Positions 17,407 to 27,347 are shown, numbered from the stretch's first letter. The stretch is DNA of 64,000 nucleotides from Pseudonocardia sp. N23 (GCF_002583555.1 NZ_BEGX01000004.1:1-64000), one strand, 5' to 3'. Program-made: numbers and translations. The notes: generated by a model not told the origin, from the letters alone.

Positions 17407-18027
17407 CTACTCGAAGAGGGAGGTGTCGCCCGCCCCCTCGCGCACGATCTCGGGTTCGGGCCCGGAGAAGTCGATGACGGTCGTCGGCTCGGTGCCGCAG
17501 TCCCCGGAGTCGACGACGGCGTCGACCTGGTGGTCGAGGCGTTCCTTGATCTCCCAGCCCTGCGTCAGCGGCTCCGGCTCGTCGGGCAGCAGCAGCGACG
17601 AGCTCAGCAGCGGCTCGCCCAGCTCGTCGAGCAGCGCGCGGACGACGGTGTGGTCAGGGATGCGGACGCCCACCGTCTTCTTCTTGGCCTGCAGCAGCCG
17701 CCGCGGCACCTCGCGGGTGGCGGGCAGGATGAACGTGTAGCTGCCCGGCGTCGCCGCCTTCAGCGTCCGGAACAGGCTGTTCGACACGGTGACGAAGTGC
17801 CCGAGCTGCGCGAAGTCGCGGCAGACCAGCGTGAAGTGGTGCCTGTCGTCGAGCCGGCGGATCTCGCGGATGCGGGCGAGCCCCTCGGCGTTGCCCAGCC
17901 TGCAGCCCAGTGCGAACAGCGAGTCCGTGGGGTAGGCGATCAGCCCGTCCTCGCGGACGAGGTCGACGATCTGCCCGATCGCACGTCGCTGGGGGTCGAC
18001 GGGGTGGACGTCGAAGTACCGTGCCAT
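17407..18027 (-). CDS. YciO/Sua5-type threonylcarbamoyl-AMP synthase family protein
   Basis: 206 residues. The start MARYFDVHPVDPQ and the blocks GLIAYPTDSLFALGC, RIREIRRLDDRHHFTLVCRDF, PGSYTFILPATREVPRRLLQ and KKKTVGVRIPDH are characteristic of the YciO branch of the Sua5/TsaC family, which binds ATP and forms threonylcarbamoyl-AMP for tRNA t6A. It lacks the C-terminal Sua5 domain. It is convergent with the serine hydrolase and divergent from the FUSC gene. Whether it is the main t6A enzyme or a YciO side branch is not decidable. Confidence 0.88.
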   Translation of the reverse strand: MARYFDVHPVDPQRRAIGQIVDLVREDGLIAYPTDSLFALGCRLGNAEGLARIREIRRLDDRHHFTLVCRDFAQLGHFVTVSNSLFRTLKAATPGSYTFILPATREVPRRLLQAKKKTVGVRIPDHTVVRALLDELGEPLLSSSLLLPDEPEPLTQGWEIKERLDHQVDAVVDSGDCGTEPTTVIDFSGPEPEIVREGAGDTSLFE

Positions 18028-18094
18028 GGCACTGGAGCCTATGCCCGCACGGTCCCGACAGTCCTGTTCGGTCACGACGTGCGAGACTCGCGCG

Positions 18095-20323
18095 GTGCCG
18101 GCGGGGGCGTGGTTGCGGGAGCTCCGCACGGAGGTGCGGACCACGCTGACCGGGGTCGACCCGGGCCTGGGCCGGCTGCGGATGGCCGCGACGGCGACGG
18201 CCGCGATGGTGCTCGCGGCGGGGATCATGGCCGGGGTCCGCGCGCTGACCGGCCAGCCGGTCACGGTGCTGCTGTTCGCGGCGGTCGTCGCGATGATCGC
18301 CGGCCTCTCGGTCACCGAGCCCGAGCTGCCCGCCCGGCGGCTGACGACGGCGCTGATGCTGCTGCCGGCGGCCGCGGCCATCACCGCCGGGACGCTCCTC
18401 GCGCCGATGCGGGTGCTCGCCGACGTCGTGTTCGTGCTGGTCATGGCGGGCGCGGTGTGGGTGCGACGGTTCGGGCCGCGCGGGTTCGCGCTGGGCATGG
18501 CCGCGTTCATGCCGTACTTCTTCACCCAGTTCCTGCAGGCGAGTGTCGCGGAGCTGCCGTGGCTGCTGCTGGCCGCGGCCGTCGGGATCGGGTCGACGTT
18601 GCTGCTGCGTTGCTGGCTGCTCGCCGAGAAGCCCGAGCGTGTCCTGGACCGGCTCGTGCGGGCGTTCCGGGCGCGGGTGCACGCCGTGGTCGAGGCGGTC
18701 GCCGACGTGCTCGCCGGCGGGCCGGGGACGACCGAGTCCGACCTGGCGGCCGTGCGCCGGGCCCGGGTGCGGCTCAACGACACGGCGCTGCAGGTCGTCG
18801 ACCAGCTCGAACACCTCGACCGTGACTCCCCCGCGCCGGGCGGGCTGTCGTTGCGCGTGGTCGACATCGAGCTGGCCACCGAGCGGCTCGCGATCGCGAC
18901 GCGGCGGCTGCTCGCCGAGGTCCCGCCGCCGGACCGGCTCGTGCTGCGGGCCCTCGCCGCCGGGGTGCGCGGGCTGAGCCGGGCGACCGCGACCCCGACC
19001 CCGGCCGACCGGGTCCCGGCGCTGCTCGACGGTGCCCGGCACAGCGTCGACACCCTGTGGGCGGACACCGCCGGGACGTCCGAGCGGGCGCAGCGGGTCG
19101 CGTTCGCGATCACCCGGCTCACCGACGCGCTGGGCCAGGCCCGCGACGCCGCCGTCCCCGAGGAGCCGCCGGCGGCGGAGGACGAGCCCGCCGCGGAGGA
19201 GGACGACAGCGGCCCCGGTGGTCTCGAGCTGACGACGCGCCAGGCCGTGCAGGTCCTCGTCGCCACCAGCCTGGCGATCGTCGGCGGCGAGCTGATCTCG
19301 CCGTCGCGCTGGTACTGGGCGGTCATCGCGGCGTTCGTCGTGTTCGCGGGCACCGCGAGCCGCGGCGACGTGCTCAACCGCGGGTCGCAACGTGTCGTCG
19401 GCACCATCGGTGGTGTCATCGCCGGGATGGGACTCGCCGCGCTGGTCGGCGACCAGCGGCTCGTCGCGATCGTCCTGCTGTTCGCGTGCGTGTTCCTGGC
19501 GCTCTACCTCGTCCGGATCTCGCAGGCGCTGATGGCCTTCTGGATCACGACGGTCCTGGCCCTGCTCTACGGGCTGATCGGCCAGTTCTCGGCCGGGACG
19601 TTGCTCGTGCGGATCGAGGAGACGGCGGTCGGCGCGGCGATGGGCATGATCGCGGGCTACCTGGTGCTGCCCAAACGCACCCGGGAGGCGTTCGGCGAGG
19701 CCCTCGACGCGGCCGTGGATGCCTCCGACACCGCGCTCGCCGCCGCCGTGGACCGGCTGACCGGACACGAGCCGTCGACGACACCGGTGCAGCTGGCCCG
19801 CGACCTCGACGAGTCGCTCGCGACGTTGCGGCTGCGGGTCAAGCCGCTGGGCAACCCGTTGCCGCGCAGGCGGGGCCGGTCCGGCTACGAACGTGCGCTG
19901 CGGGTGCTGACGGCCGTCGACCACTACGCCCGTGACCTCGCGCGGACGTCCGACTCCGTCGTCGACCCGGACTGGGAGCCGACGCTGCGCCCGGCGGCCG
20001 ACCGGGTCCGGGCCAACCTCGACGGTCTGCGCGACCATCTGATCGCGGGCATCCCGCACTCGCGCGCCGACGACTCGCGCGTCGTGGGCGTCGACGTCGT
20101 GGGCGTCGACACCGTCGAACCGCCCGCCGTGATCGCCTCGGCCGAGGACCTGGTCGACGCCGCCGAGGCCCACGCCGCCCGCTGCCCCGACCACCGTCGC
20201 CGCGTCGAGCTGCTCGCGGCGGTCCGCTACCTGCGCCGGATCGACCAGGCCGTCGTGGGCCTCGCCGTCGACCTCGGCGCTGCCCCCGACCCCGCCGACA
20301 CCCCGCACCCCACGGCCCCCTGA
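18095..20323 (+). CDS. FUSC-family membrane protein
   Basis: About 742 residues with two blocks of hydrophobic helices (roughly residues 30-170 and 390-540), each followed by a long cytoplasmic helical region: the aromatic-acid-exporter/fusaric-acid-resistance layout. The second block (VIAAFVVFAGTASRGDVLNRGSQRVVGTIGG) is the FUSC-like signature. Start choice is uncertain: GTG 18095 begins close to the first helix, while ATG 18041 or the GTG-poor upstream frame at 18026 would add residues that reach into the promoter of the divergent gene. It probably exports small aromatic or lipid compounds; the substrate is unknown. Confidence 0.8.
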   Translation: MPAGAWLRELRTEVRTTLTGVDPGLGRLRMAATATAAMVLAAGIMAGVRALTGQPVTVLLFAAVVAMIAGLSVTEPELPARRLTTALMLLPAAAAITAGTLLAPMRVLADVVFVLVMAGAVWVRRFGPRGFALGMAAFMPYFFTQFLQASVAELPWLLLAAAVGIGSTLLLRCWLLAEKPERVLDRLVRAFRARVHAVVEAVADVLAGGPGTTESDLAAVRRARVRLNDTALQVVDQLEHLDRDSPAPGGLSLRVVDIELATERLAIATRRLLAEVPPPDRLVLRALAAGVRGLSRATATPTPADRVPALLDGARHSVDTLWADTAGTSERAQRVAFAITRLTDALGQARDAAVPEEPPAAEDEPAAEEDDSGPGGLELTTRQAVQVLVATSLAIVGGELISPSRWYWAVIAAFVVFAGTASRGDVLNRGSQRVVGTIGGVIAGMGLAALVGDQRLVAIVLLFACVFLALYLVRISQALMAFWITTVLALLYGLIGQFSAGTLLVRIEETAVGAAMGMIAGYLVLPKRTREAFGEALDAAVDASDTALAAAVDRLTGHEPSTTPVQLARDLDESLATLRLRVKPLGNPLPRRRGRSGYERALRVLTAVDHYARDLARTSDSVVDPDWEPTLRPAADRVRANLDGLRDHLIAGIPHSRADDSRVVGVDVVGVDTVEPPAVIASAEDLVDAAEAHAARCPDHRRRVELLAAVRYLRRIDQAVVGLAVDLGAAPDPADTPHPTAP

Positions 20324-20378
20324 CCGGGTCCTCCCCCGGCCCGCCGAGCCTGCCTCCTGCCTCCTGCCTCCGATCCGG

Positions 20379-20427
20379 GCGCAACCACACGGCTCCCGGA
20401 CCGGCCGGGGCATCCGTGAGGTTGCGC
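20379..20427. terminator. weak inverted repeat after the FUSC gene
   Basis: Eight-base arms GCGCAACC (20379-20386) and GGTTGCGC (20420-20427) are separated by 33 nt. It lies between the FUSC stop and the WYL gene on the same strand. It could be a terminator or a regulator site; the long loop makes either tentative. Confidence 0.25.
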
Positions 20428-20508
20428 GCGATCCGGGGCCGGCGCGCAGGACCCTCGGCCGCGGCTTGCGGCCAGGATCCGGCCACAACGTCTGGCAGGG
20501 TCGTCGTC

Positions 20509-21465
20509 ATGGACCCGACGGCCCGCATCCTGCGTCTGCTCTCGCTGCTGCAGACCTACCGGCACTGGTCGGGCGACGAGCTGTCGGGACGCCTGGAGGT
20601 CAGCCCGCGGACGCTGCGTCGCGACGTCGAGCGGCTGCGCGACCTGGGTTACCCCGTCGAGACCTCGCGCGGCACCTACGGCGGCTACCAGCTCGCGGCC
20701 GGCACGCAGATCCCGCCACTGCTGCTCGACGACGAGGAGGCCGTCGCGATCGCCGTCGGGCTGCGGACCGCGGCGAACGGGGCCGTCTCGGGCATCGAGG
20801 AGACGTCGGTACGGGCGCTGGCCAAGCTGCAGCAGGTGCTGCCCACGCGGCTGCGCCGCCGGGTCGAGGCGCTGGCCGTGGCCACGGAGACGGTGCCCGG
20901 CTACACCGAGTCGGTCGACCCCGACGTCCTGATGACGATCGCGCAGGCCTGCCGCGGGTCGGAGCAGCTGCGGTTCCACTACACGGCCAACGACGGGTCG
21001 GAGACCTCACGGCTGGTCGAGCCGCACCGGCTGGTGTCGCGGCACCGGCGCTGGTACTTCGTGGCCTGGGACGTCGACCGCGGCGCCTGGCGGACGTTCC
21101 GCGCCGACCGGGTCGCCCGCCCGTTCGCCAACGGGGTGCGGGTGCCGCCGCGGGAGCTGCCGGCCGAGGACGCGGCGAGCTTCGTCGACACGGCGCTGCG
21201 GTCGCGCCCGCAGCCGTTCACCGCCGTGCTGCGGCTGCGCGGGACGGCCGAGGAGCTGCGCGGACGCGTCCCGCACTGGATGGGCGAGCCCGTCGCCGAC
21301 GGTACCGACAGCTGCCTGCTGCGCACGGGCGCCGACAACCTGGAGTGGCTCGCGATCAGCCTCGCGATGCTCGACGCCGAGGCAGAGCTGCTGGAGGGGA
21401 CCCCGGAGCTCGTGGCCGCGCTGACCCGGTTGCGGACCCGCGCGGAGCGTCTCACCGTCCATTGA
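20509..21465 (+). CDS. WYL-domain transcriptional regulator
   Basis: 318 residues from ATG 20509. An N-terminal DeoR-like HTH (LRLLSLLQTYRHWSGDELSGRLEVSPRTLRRDVERL) is followed by a WYL sensor domain (RLVEPHRLVSRHRRWYFVAWDVDRGAWRTFRADRV) and a C-terminal WCX-like domain. WYL proteins bind nucleic acids or nucleotides and control defence, DNA repair or local enzymes. The downstream genes overlap its end (TTGA), so it may control the regulator/SRPBCC/YchJ set. Confidence 0.88.
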   Translation: MDPTARILRLLSLLQTYRHWSGDELSGRLEVSPRTLRRDVERLRDLGYPVETSRGTYGGYQLAAGTQIPPLLLDDEEAVAIAVGLRTAANGAVSGIEETSVRALAKLQQVLPTRLRRRVEALAVATETVPGYTESVDPDVLMTIAQACRGSEQLRFHYTANDGSETSRLVEPHRLVSRHRRWYFVAWDVDRGAWRTFRADRVARPFANGVRVPPRELPAEDAASFVDTALRSRPQPFTAVLRLRGTAEELRGRVPHWMGEPVADGTDSCLLRTGADNLEWLAISLAMLDAEAELLEGTPELVAALTRLRTRAERLTVH

Positions 21466-21821
21466 CAAGACTGGGTGTCCCCGCGCGTCGTCGGCCGGCT
21501 CCGCCCCGACGCGTCGTCCGAGATCGCCTGGGCCATCTGGTCGACCTGGCCGAGCAGGTGCAGCGCGACGTCGCGGCGCTCGACCGCACCGGGCTCGACG
21601 GCACCGCGACGGGCCTGCCGTCGGTCGGGGTGAGTGGCGAGACCCGCGTCGCGCCGGACCGTCGGCAGGCCTTCCTGGCCGATCTCGGGACCACGCCGCA
21701 GGAGCTGTTCACCCGCTACGGCGGCCCCGAGGGCGACGCCTTCCGGCTGACGGTGGCCTGCTATCCGTTCACGAACGCCGAGGGAGCCGACCATGCCCGG
21801 CCCGACCATCCCGCCCGCTGA
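21462..21821 (+). pseudogene. truncated regulator, C-terminal effector part only
   Basis: An open frame from TTG 21462 encodes about 119 residues. The recognisable part starts near residue 25 (LGHLVDLAEQVQRDVAALDRTGLDG) and ends FRLTVACYPFTNAEG. It resembles the C-terminal half of ArsR-type HTH regulators that sit next to SRPBCC genes; the HTH half is missing and the first 24 residues are Arg/Pro-rich filler. It overlaps the start of the SRPBCC gene by 29 nt. The identification is from pattern memory and is weak; it could be a small intact protein. Confidence 0.35.
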
Positions 21822-22436
21822 CGACGTTCTCGTCACCCGCGTCCGCATCGCGGCACCGCCCGCCCGGGTGCACCGCGCCCTGACCGACGCCGGTGAGCTC
21901 ACCGCGTGGATCGCCGAGCACGCCGAGGTCGCCCTGCCCGGCACGTGGCAGTTCTGGGGCCGCGACGTCCCCGAGGGCGACGTGCCGCGGCAGACCCCGG
22001 AGCGCGTCGAGGACGACCTCCTCCGGTTCACGTGGCGGCTCGAGGACACCGACACGACCGCGGAGTTCGCGCTCGACCCGCACGACGGCGACCGGTCGAC
22101 CCTGCTCACGTTGTCGCAGACGCACTTCCGGGCTGGGAGGCCGCCGTCGGCGGCACCGGCGCGGTCGCGGTGCTGCACACGTGGTGGGCACTGGCCGTCG
22201 CGAACCTGATCGAGCCGAGGGTCGGCGGGCGCTGGGCGATGGGCGGGCTGGACGACAACCCGGACCCGGCGACCATCACCGCGTTCGAGCCTGGTCGCGC
22301 CGTCACGATCGACATGGGCGGCATGGTCGCGGCGTGGACGTTGACGGGATCGGCGGGCCGCACCCGGCTGACGCTCGTGCAGAGCGTCGGCGAGACTGTC
22401 CCCACCGGGCCCGGACCTGCCACGATGATCGAGTGA
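21793..22436 (+). pseudogene. SRPBCC (AHSA1-like) protein, frameshifted
   Basis: The first 110 residues from ATG 21793 read as an AHSA1/START-like protein (VRIAAPPARVHRALTDAGELTAWIAEHAEVALPG). Near 22119-22130 the frame slips: the first frame turns into Arg/Pro filler, while a second frame continues with LPGWEAAVGGTGAVAVLHTW and a second SRPBCC-like half to a TGA at 22436. Removing or adding one base would restore one long protein of about 214 residues. The stop overlaps the YchJ-like start (GTGA), which shows the original operon spacing. It may be a real pseudogene or a sequencing error. Confidence 0.6.
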
Positions 22437-22840
22437 GTGGATCGTCGACGCCGGCATCGCGGCCGGGGACCTGCCCGTGCGGCCTTCCGGAGCCCTACGA
22501 CGACTGCTGCGGACGCTTCCACGCCGGCGACGCGACGGCATCGACCGCGGAGCTGCTGATGCGCTCGCGCTACGCCGCGTTCGCGGTCGGCGACGTCGAC
22601 TACCTGCGCCGGACGTGGCATCCGCGGACCCGGCCGCGGCGGCTCACCCTCGAACCCGACCAGGTGTGGACGCGACTGGAGGTCCACTCGCGCAGCGGCG
22701 GCGTCCTGTTCAACACCCACGGCATCGTCGAGTTCAGCGCGCACTACACCCACGGCGGCCGGCCCGGGGTCCTGCACGAGCACAGCCGTTTCGTCCGCGA
22801 GGACGGCGTGTGGCTGTACTTCGACGGGACCGAGGACTGA
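22433..22840 (+). CDS. YchJ/UPF0225-family SEC-C protein
   Basis: 135 residues from GTG 22433. The N-terminus has a zinc-binding SEC-C motif (CPCGLPEPYDDCCGRFH) and the body follows the YchJ fold (ELLMRSRYAAFAVGDVDYLRRTWHP...FVREDGVWLYFDG), a nuclear-transport-factor-2-like domain. Function of the family is not established; SEC-C zinc fingers often mediate protein contact. It overlaps the end of the broken SRPBCC gene by 4 nt. Confidence 0.85.
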   Translation: MSGSSTPASRPGTCPCGLPEPYDDCCGRFHAGDATASTAELLMRSRYAAFAVGDVDYLRRTWHPRTRPRRLTLEPDQVWTRLEVHSRSGGVLFNTHGIVEFSAHYTHGGRPGVLHEHSRFVREDGVWLYFDGTED

Positions 22841-22972
22841 TGACGGGCGGCACGAGGGTGGCCGTCGTGACCGGCGGCGGTGCCAGGTCCGCGAGCGCGG
22901 CACGCACGAGCAGCCCGTCGCGGCGGGCGGCACGCGGAGCTGTACGAGCTGCAGGCGGCGGCGTACCGGTAG
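22840..22972 (+). pseudogene. scar joining an SDR N-terminus to an ABC-exporter C-terminus
   Basis: ATG 22840 overlaps the YchJ stop (TGATG) and encodes MTGGTRVAVVTGGG, the nucleotide-binding start of a short-chain dehydrogenase, then stops resembling one. From 22887 the same frame reads VRERGTHEQPVAAGG and, one base shifted, AELYELQAAAYR followed by TAG 22970-22972. That is the C-terminal tail of an MsbA-type ABC exporter ATPase. A deletion has removed nearly all of two genes and left 130 bp. Confidence 0.6.
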
Positions 22973-23000
22973 AGCGCGTCACACGCCCCGCCGGACGGCA

Positions 23001-23013
23001 AACATGGGATGTT
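23001..23013. promoter_or_regulatory. candidate GntR operator
   Basis: AACATGGGATGTT is a perfect 5-bp inverted repeat with a 3-bp spacer, 13 bp ahead of the GTG start of the FCD-type regulator. Its position suggests autoregulation. Only one copy is visible. Confidence 0.4.
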
Positions 23014-23025
23014 AGGTTCTGGTGC

Positions 23026-23721
23026 GTGTCACAGACGGCGGGACTCACCGCGATCCGGACGGGGCGGGCCTGCGACGCCGTGATCGCCCAGCTGGAGGAC
23101 CTCATCACGAGCGGCGTGTGGCCGCTCGGCTCACGCATTCCTCCGGAGCCCGAGCTGACCGCCGCGCTCGGCGTCGGCCGCAACACCGTCCGCGAGGCCG
23201 TCCGGGCCCTCGAGCACGCCGGCATGCTCGCGCCCAGGCGGGGCGACGGCACCTACGTCCGCGCCACCAGTGCCCTCGGTGCCGCCGTGTACCGCCGGGC
23301 CCGCCAGACCGACCTGCTGCACGTCCTCGACGTCCGCGCCGGCCTCGAACGCGCCGCCGCCGAGGGCGCCGCCCGCAACCGCACCGACGCCGACGCCGCC
23401 GCCGTCACCCTCGCCGTCCGGGCCCGCCGCGCCGCGTGCGACACCGGCGACGCCGACGCGTTCGTCGCGGCCGACCTCACGTTCCACCGCGCCGTGGTCG
23501 CCGCGACCGGCAACCCCGTTCTCGCCGACCTCTACGACGGGCTCACCGAAGCCGTCGAGCGGACCGTCGCCGAGATCTCCCGCCTCGACGACGACCACTC
23601 CGCCTTTCGTGGCCACGAGGAGCTCGCCGCCGCGATCGCTGCGGGCGACCCCGTCGCCGCGGTCGCCGCCGCCGACACCTACCTCGACGCCGCCCGCACG
23701 ATCGTCGAGCGGCAGCCGTGA
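23026..23721 (+). CDS. FadR/FCD-type GntR transcriptional regulator
   Basis: 231 residues from GTG 23026. The N-terminal winged helix includes SRIPPEPELTAALGVGRNTVREAVRALEHAGML, and the C-terminal FCD domain has the metal-ligand pattern spread over DVRAGLE, DLTFHRAVVAATGN and FRGHEELAAAIAAGD. FCD regulators sense organic acids. Its stop overlaps the GTG of the following MFS gene, so it probably controls that transporter. A perfect AACAT-N3-ATGTT repeat lies just upstream. Confidence 0.88.
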   Translation: MSQTAGLTAIRTGRACDAVIAQLEDLITSGVWPLGSRIPPEPELTAALGVGRNTVREAVRALEHAGMLAPRRGDGTYVRATSALGAAVYRRARQTDLLHVLDVRAGLERAAAEGAARNRTDADAAAVTLAVRARRAACDTGDADAFVAADLTFHRAVVAATGNPVLADLYDGLTEAVERTVAEISRLDDDHSAFRGHEELAAAIAAGDPVAAVAAADTYLDAARTIVERQP

Positions 23722-24956
23722 CCGCCATGGGCACCGGTGCCACGTCGGACACCGGCCGATCCCCGTCCGGTCGGCGCCCCGGCCTCGGCGTCGCGTGGTG
23801 GACCACCGGCGCGATCGTGCTGGTCGCGCTCAACCTGCGTGCCCCCGTCGTCGGCGTCGGCCCCCTGCTCAACGAGATCCGCGCCGACCAGGGCCTCTCG
23901 GCCACCGCGGCCGGCATCCTCACCGCGCTGCCCGTGCTGTGCTTCGGGCTGCTCGCGCCCATCGCGCCGCGGTTGGCCCGGCGGATCGGCATCGAACGCG
24001 CCCTGCTCGCTGTGCTGGTCCTGCTCACCGCAGGCGGTGTCGTCCGCGTGGTCCCCACCGTGTGGACGCTCTACCTCGGCACCGTGCTGATCGGCATGGC
24101 CATCGCGTCGGGCAACGTGCTGCTGCCCGCCCTCATCAAGCGCGACTACGCCCACCGCACCGGCTTCATGACGGCCGTCTACTCCGCGGCGATCTCGTTC
24201 AGCGGTGCCCTCGGTGCCGCGGTCACCGTCCCGCTGGCCGAGGCCGCCGGACTCGGCTGGCGCCTCGCGCTGGGCGCGTGGGCGCTGTGGGCGCTGCTGG
24301 GCATCCTGTGCTGGCTCCCGCAGCTGCGCCGGGTCGGCCGGCCCACCGGTCCCGGAACGAGGATCCGCGGAGTGGCCCGGCAGGCGCTCGCCTGGCAGGT
24401 CACCGTCTACATGGGACTGCAATCGCTGGGCTTCTACTCGGCGTCGTCGTGGTTCGCCACGATCTTCATCGACCGCGGCTGGTCGGCCACCGCGGCCGGC
24501 GCGCTCGTGTCCGTCGTGAGCGTCACCGGCCTCGTCGGCAGCATCAGCGCGCCGCTGCTCGGGGCCCGCTCCCGGGACCAGCGATGGCTGTCGCTGGTCA
24601 TCACGCTCATGGGCGTGGTGGGTCTCGGGATGGTGCTGGTGCCGGGGCTCGAGATCGTCGCGTGCATCGTCGCCGGCATCAGCTTCGGCGCGGCACTCGG
24701 CCTGGCCCTGATCTACATGGGCATCCGCAGCCCCGACGCCGCCCACGCCGCGCAGCTCTCCGGCATGGCCCAGTGCATCGGCTACGCCCTCGCCGCGGCA
24801 GGGCCGTTCGCCGTCGGTGCCCTGCACGACCTCACCGACAGCTGGACCGTGCCGCTCGTCGTCCTCCTCATCCTCTACGTCCCGCAGGGCGTGGCCGGCT
24901 GGCTCGCCGGGCGTGACCGGGAGCTGCGCCGCGGCGACCTCGCCCCCGCCGCCTGA
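23718..24956 (+). CDS. MFS transporter, CynX/NimT family
   Basis: 412 residues with about 12 hydrophobic helices. The block VALNLRAPVVGVGPLLNEIRADQGLSATAAGILTALPVL at the first helices is typical of the CynX/NimT/YycB group that handles cyanate or nitroimidazole-like compounds. GTG 23718 overlaps the GntR stop (GTGA); ATG 23727 is an alternative three codons in. The FCD regulator in front suggests a small organic-acid or amide substrate. Confidence 0.85.
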   Translation: MTAMGTGATSDTGRSPSGRRPGLGVAWWTTGAIVLVALNLRAPVVGVGPLLNEIRADQGLSATAAGILTALPVLCFGLLAPIAPRLARRIGIERALLAVLVLLTAGGVVRVVPTVWTLYLGTVLIGMAIASGNVLLPALIKRDYAHRTGFMTAVYSAAISFSGALGAAVTVPLAEAAGLGWRLALGAWALWALLGILCWLPQLRRVGRPTGPGTRIRGVARQALAWQVTVYMGLQSLGFYSASSWFATIFIDRGWSATAAGALVSVVSVTGLVGSISAPLLGARSRDQRWLSLVITLMGVVGLGMVLVPGLEIVACIVAGISFGAALGLALIYMGIRSPDAAHAAQLSGMAQCIGYALAAAGPFAVGALHDLTDSWTVPLVVLLILYVPQGVAGWLAGRDRELRRGDLAPAA

Positions 24957-25121
24957 CGGCGGCGCCGGCCACCCGGCATGCCGCGTCACCCGACCGTTCG
25001 GCGACGGCGAAACGCGGGTCCGGCCACCCCCCGGGTTCGCCGGCCGTGCCGGTACCTTTCACCCCTGCGACGGGCCCGGTGCGGCGGCCCGCCGGGCGCG
25101 GCGATCTTCGGAGTTCCCCTG

Positions 25122-27347
25122 ATGTCAGACGAGCAGTCCCACGAGCACGAGCGCAGCGAGATCACCTACGCCGAGCACTACCATCCGGCCCGCCCGCGCA
25201 GCCTGCGCCATCGCGCCCGCGTCAAGGCCCCGGTCCCCCGGCGGTCGGTCACCCAGGACGGCGAGCCGACCGGCACCAACCCGGCGTACGTGTCATGGCT
25301 GCTCTCGCAGTCGATGCTGTCCGACGCCAACGAGATCTCGCGGCAGTTCTCCGGCTCGGGGACGATGTGGCAGAACCCGTTCGCCAACCCCGGGCCGCGG
25401 CAGGCCGTCGAGACGGCGTCGGTGTGGTTCACCGCTTACCCGCTGTCGTTCATCACCCGGCCCGACGAGTCGTTCCTCGCCGCACTGGCCGACGAGAACC
25501 TGTGGAAGGCGTTCTCCGACATCGGGATCGAGGGCGTCCACACCGGGCCGGTGAAGCGCGCGGGCGGCATCCGCGGCTGGCACCCGACGCCGAGCGTCGA
25601 CGGCCACTTCGACCGGATGAGCACCGAGATCGACCCTGCCTTCGGCACCGAGGCCGAGTTCCGGGCCATGTGCGGGATGGCGACCTGGCACGGCGGCACG
25701 ATCATCGACGACATCGTCCCCGGCCACACCGGCAAGGGCGCCGACTTCCGGCTCGCCGAGATGAAGTACGGCGACTACCCCGGCATCTACCACATGGTGG
25801 AGATCGAGCCCGAGGACTGGAACCTGCTCCCCGACGCGCCCGCGGGCCGCGACTCGGCCAACCTCGACGCCGCCACGGAGGAGCAGCTGGAGAAGGCCGG
25901 ATACATCATCGGCCGCCTGCAGCGCGTCATCTTCTACGCCGAGGGTGTCAAGGAGACCAACTGGAGTGCCACCGCACCGGTCGTCGGTGTCGACGGCATC
26001 GAGCGGCGCTGGGTGTACCTGCACTACTTCAAGGACGGGCAGCCGTCGATCAACTGGCTCGACCCGTCGTTCGCCGGGATGCGCCTGGTCATCGGCGACG
26101 CGCTGCACTCGCTGGCCGACCTCGGCTCCGGCGCGCTGCGCCTGGACGCCAACGGGTTCCTGGGTGTCGAGAAGTCGACGGAGGGGCTGCCGGCCTGGTC
26201 GGAGGGCCATCCGCTGTCACAGGCGGCCAACCACCTCATCGGCAGCATGGTCCGCAAGCTCGGCGGGTTCACCTTCCAGGAGCTGAACCTCACGATCGAC
26301 GACATCAAGCAGACCGCCGAGGCGGGCGCCGACCTGTCCTACGACTTCGTCAACCGGCCCGCCTACCACCACGCGCTGGCCACCGGGGACAGCGAGTTCC
26401 TGCGGCTGACGCTGCGCACGTCGCTGCAGCTGGGCGTCGACCCCGCCGGGCTGGTGCACGCCCTGCAGAACCACGACGAGCTCACCTACGAGCTACTGCA
26501 CTGGTCGACGGGGCACCGCGAGGACCTCTACCCGTTCCGCGGCGCCGACACCACGGGTGGCGACATCGCCGAGGCCGTCCGCGCCGACCTCGTCGCCGCG
26601 CTCACCGGACCCGACAGCCCCTACAACCTGATCTTCACGACGAACGGCATCGCCTGCACCACGACGTCGGCGATCGCGGCGATCCTGGGCGTGCCCGAGC
26701 TCGACCACATCGACGACGCCGTGCGCGCCCGCATCGTGCGCGCGCACCTGCTGCTGGTGATGTTCAACGCGCTGCAGCCCGGCGTCTTCGCGCTCTCGGG
26801 CTGGGACCTGGGCGGCATCCTGACGCTGCCCCCGTCGCAGGTCTCGACGCTGCTCGACCACGGCGACACCCGCTGGATCAACCGTGGCGCGCACGACCTC
26901 ATGGGCGCCGACCCGGCCGCGACGCGCAGCACCGCCGGCATGCCGCGCGGGCGCAGCCTCTACGGCACGCTACCCGACCAGCTGGCCGACGAGACCAGCT
27001 TCGCCCGCCAGCTGCAGGCCATCCTCGCGGTGCGCAACCGCTACGCCATCGCCACCAGCGAGCAGGTCGACGTCCCCGACGTCTCGCACCGCGGCACGCT
27101 CGTGCTGGTGCACCGGCTCGCCGAGGAGGGCACGCTGCACGTCGGCGTGCTGAACTTCGCCAACGAGGACGTGACGGCGACCGTCCGGTCCGAGCAGCTC
27201 GTGCCCGGCTCCGTCGTCACCGACATGTTCACCGACCGGGAGGTCGGCGTCGTCGACGACCTGCTCGGCTTCACGATCGACCTCGAGCCGCACCAGGGCC
27301 ACTCGCTGCTGGTCACGGCCCCGCCCACCCCCGCACAGGAGCCGTGA
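25122..27347 (+). CDS. GH13-family glycosidase/glucosyltransferase, trehalose-synthase-like
   Basis: 741 residues, longer than a standard 550-residue TreS. All GH13 landmarks are present: region [11 protein letters not shown] (195-203), the nucleophile D342 in [10 protein letters not shown], the acid/base E387 in FTFQELNL, and N450-H451-D452 in HALQNHDEL. An N-terminal 110-residue extension and an insert rich in [11 protein letters not shown] are unlike ordinary TreS. ATG 25122 lies after CGGAG. There is no signal peptide, so an intracellular alpha-glucoside is likely. It overlaps the deazaflavin protein start by 1 nt. The precise reaction is not known. Confidence 0.75.
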   Translation: MSDEQSHEHERSEITYAEHYHPARPRSLRHRARVKAPVPRRSVTQDGEPTGTNPAYVSWLLSQSMLSDANEISRQFSGSGTMWQNPFANPGPRQAVETASVWFTAYPLSFITRPDESFLAALADENLWKAFSDIGIEGVHTGPVKRAGGIRGWHPTPSVDGHFDRMSTEIDPAFGTEAEFRAMCGMATWHGGTIIDDIVPGHTGKGADFRLAEMKYGDYPGIYHMVEIEPEDWNLLPDAPAGRDSANLDAATEEQLEKAGYIIGRLQRVIFYAEGVKETNWSATAPVVGVDGIERRWVYLHYFKDGQPSINWLDPSFAGMRLVIGDALHSLADLGSGALRLDANGFLGVEKSTEGLPAWSEGHPLSQAANHLIGSMVRKLGGFTFQELNLTIDDIKQTAEAGADLSYDFVNRPAYHHALATGDSEFLRLTLRTSLQLGVDPAGLVHALQNHDELTYELLHWSTGHREDLYPFRGADTTGGDIAEAVRADLVAALTGPDSPYNLIFTTNGIACTTTSAIAAILGVPELDHIDDAVRARIVRAHLLLVMFNALQPGVFALSGWDLGGILTLPPSQVSTLLDHGDTRWINRGAHDLMGADPAATRSTAGMPRGRSLYGTLPDQLADETSFARQLQAILAVRNRYAIATSEQVDVPDVSHRGTLVLVHRLAEEGTLHVGVLNFANEDVTATVRSEQLVPGSVVTDMFTDREVGVVDDLLGFTIDLEPHQGHSLLVTAPPTPAQEP

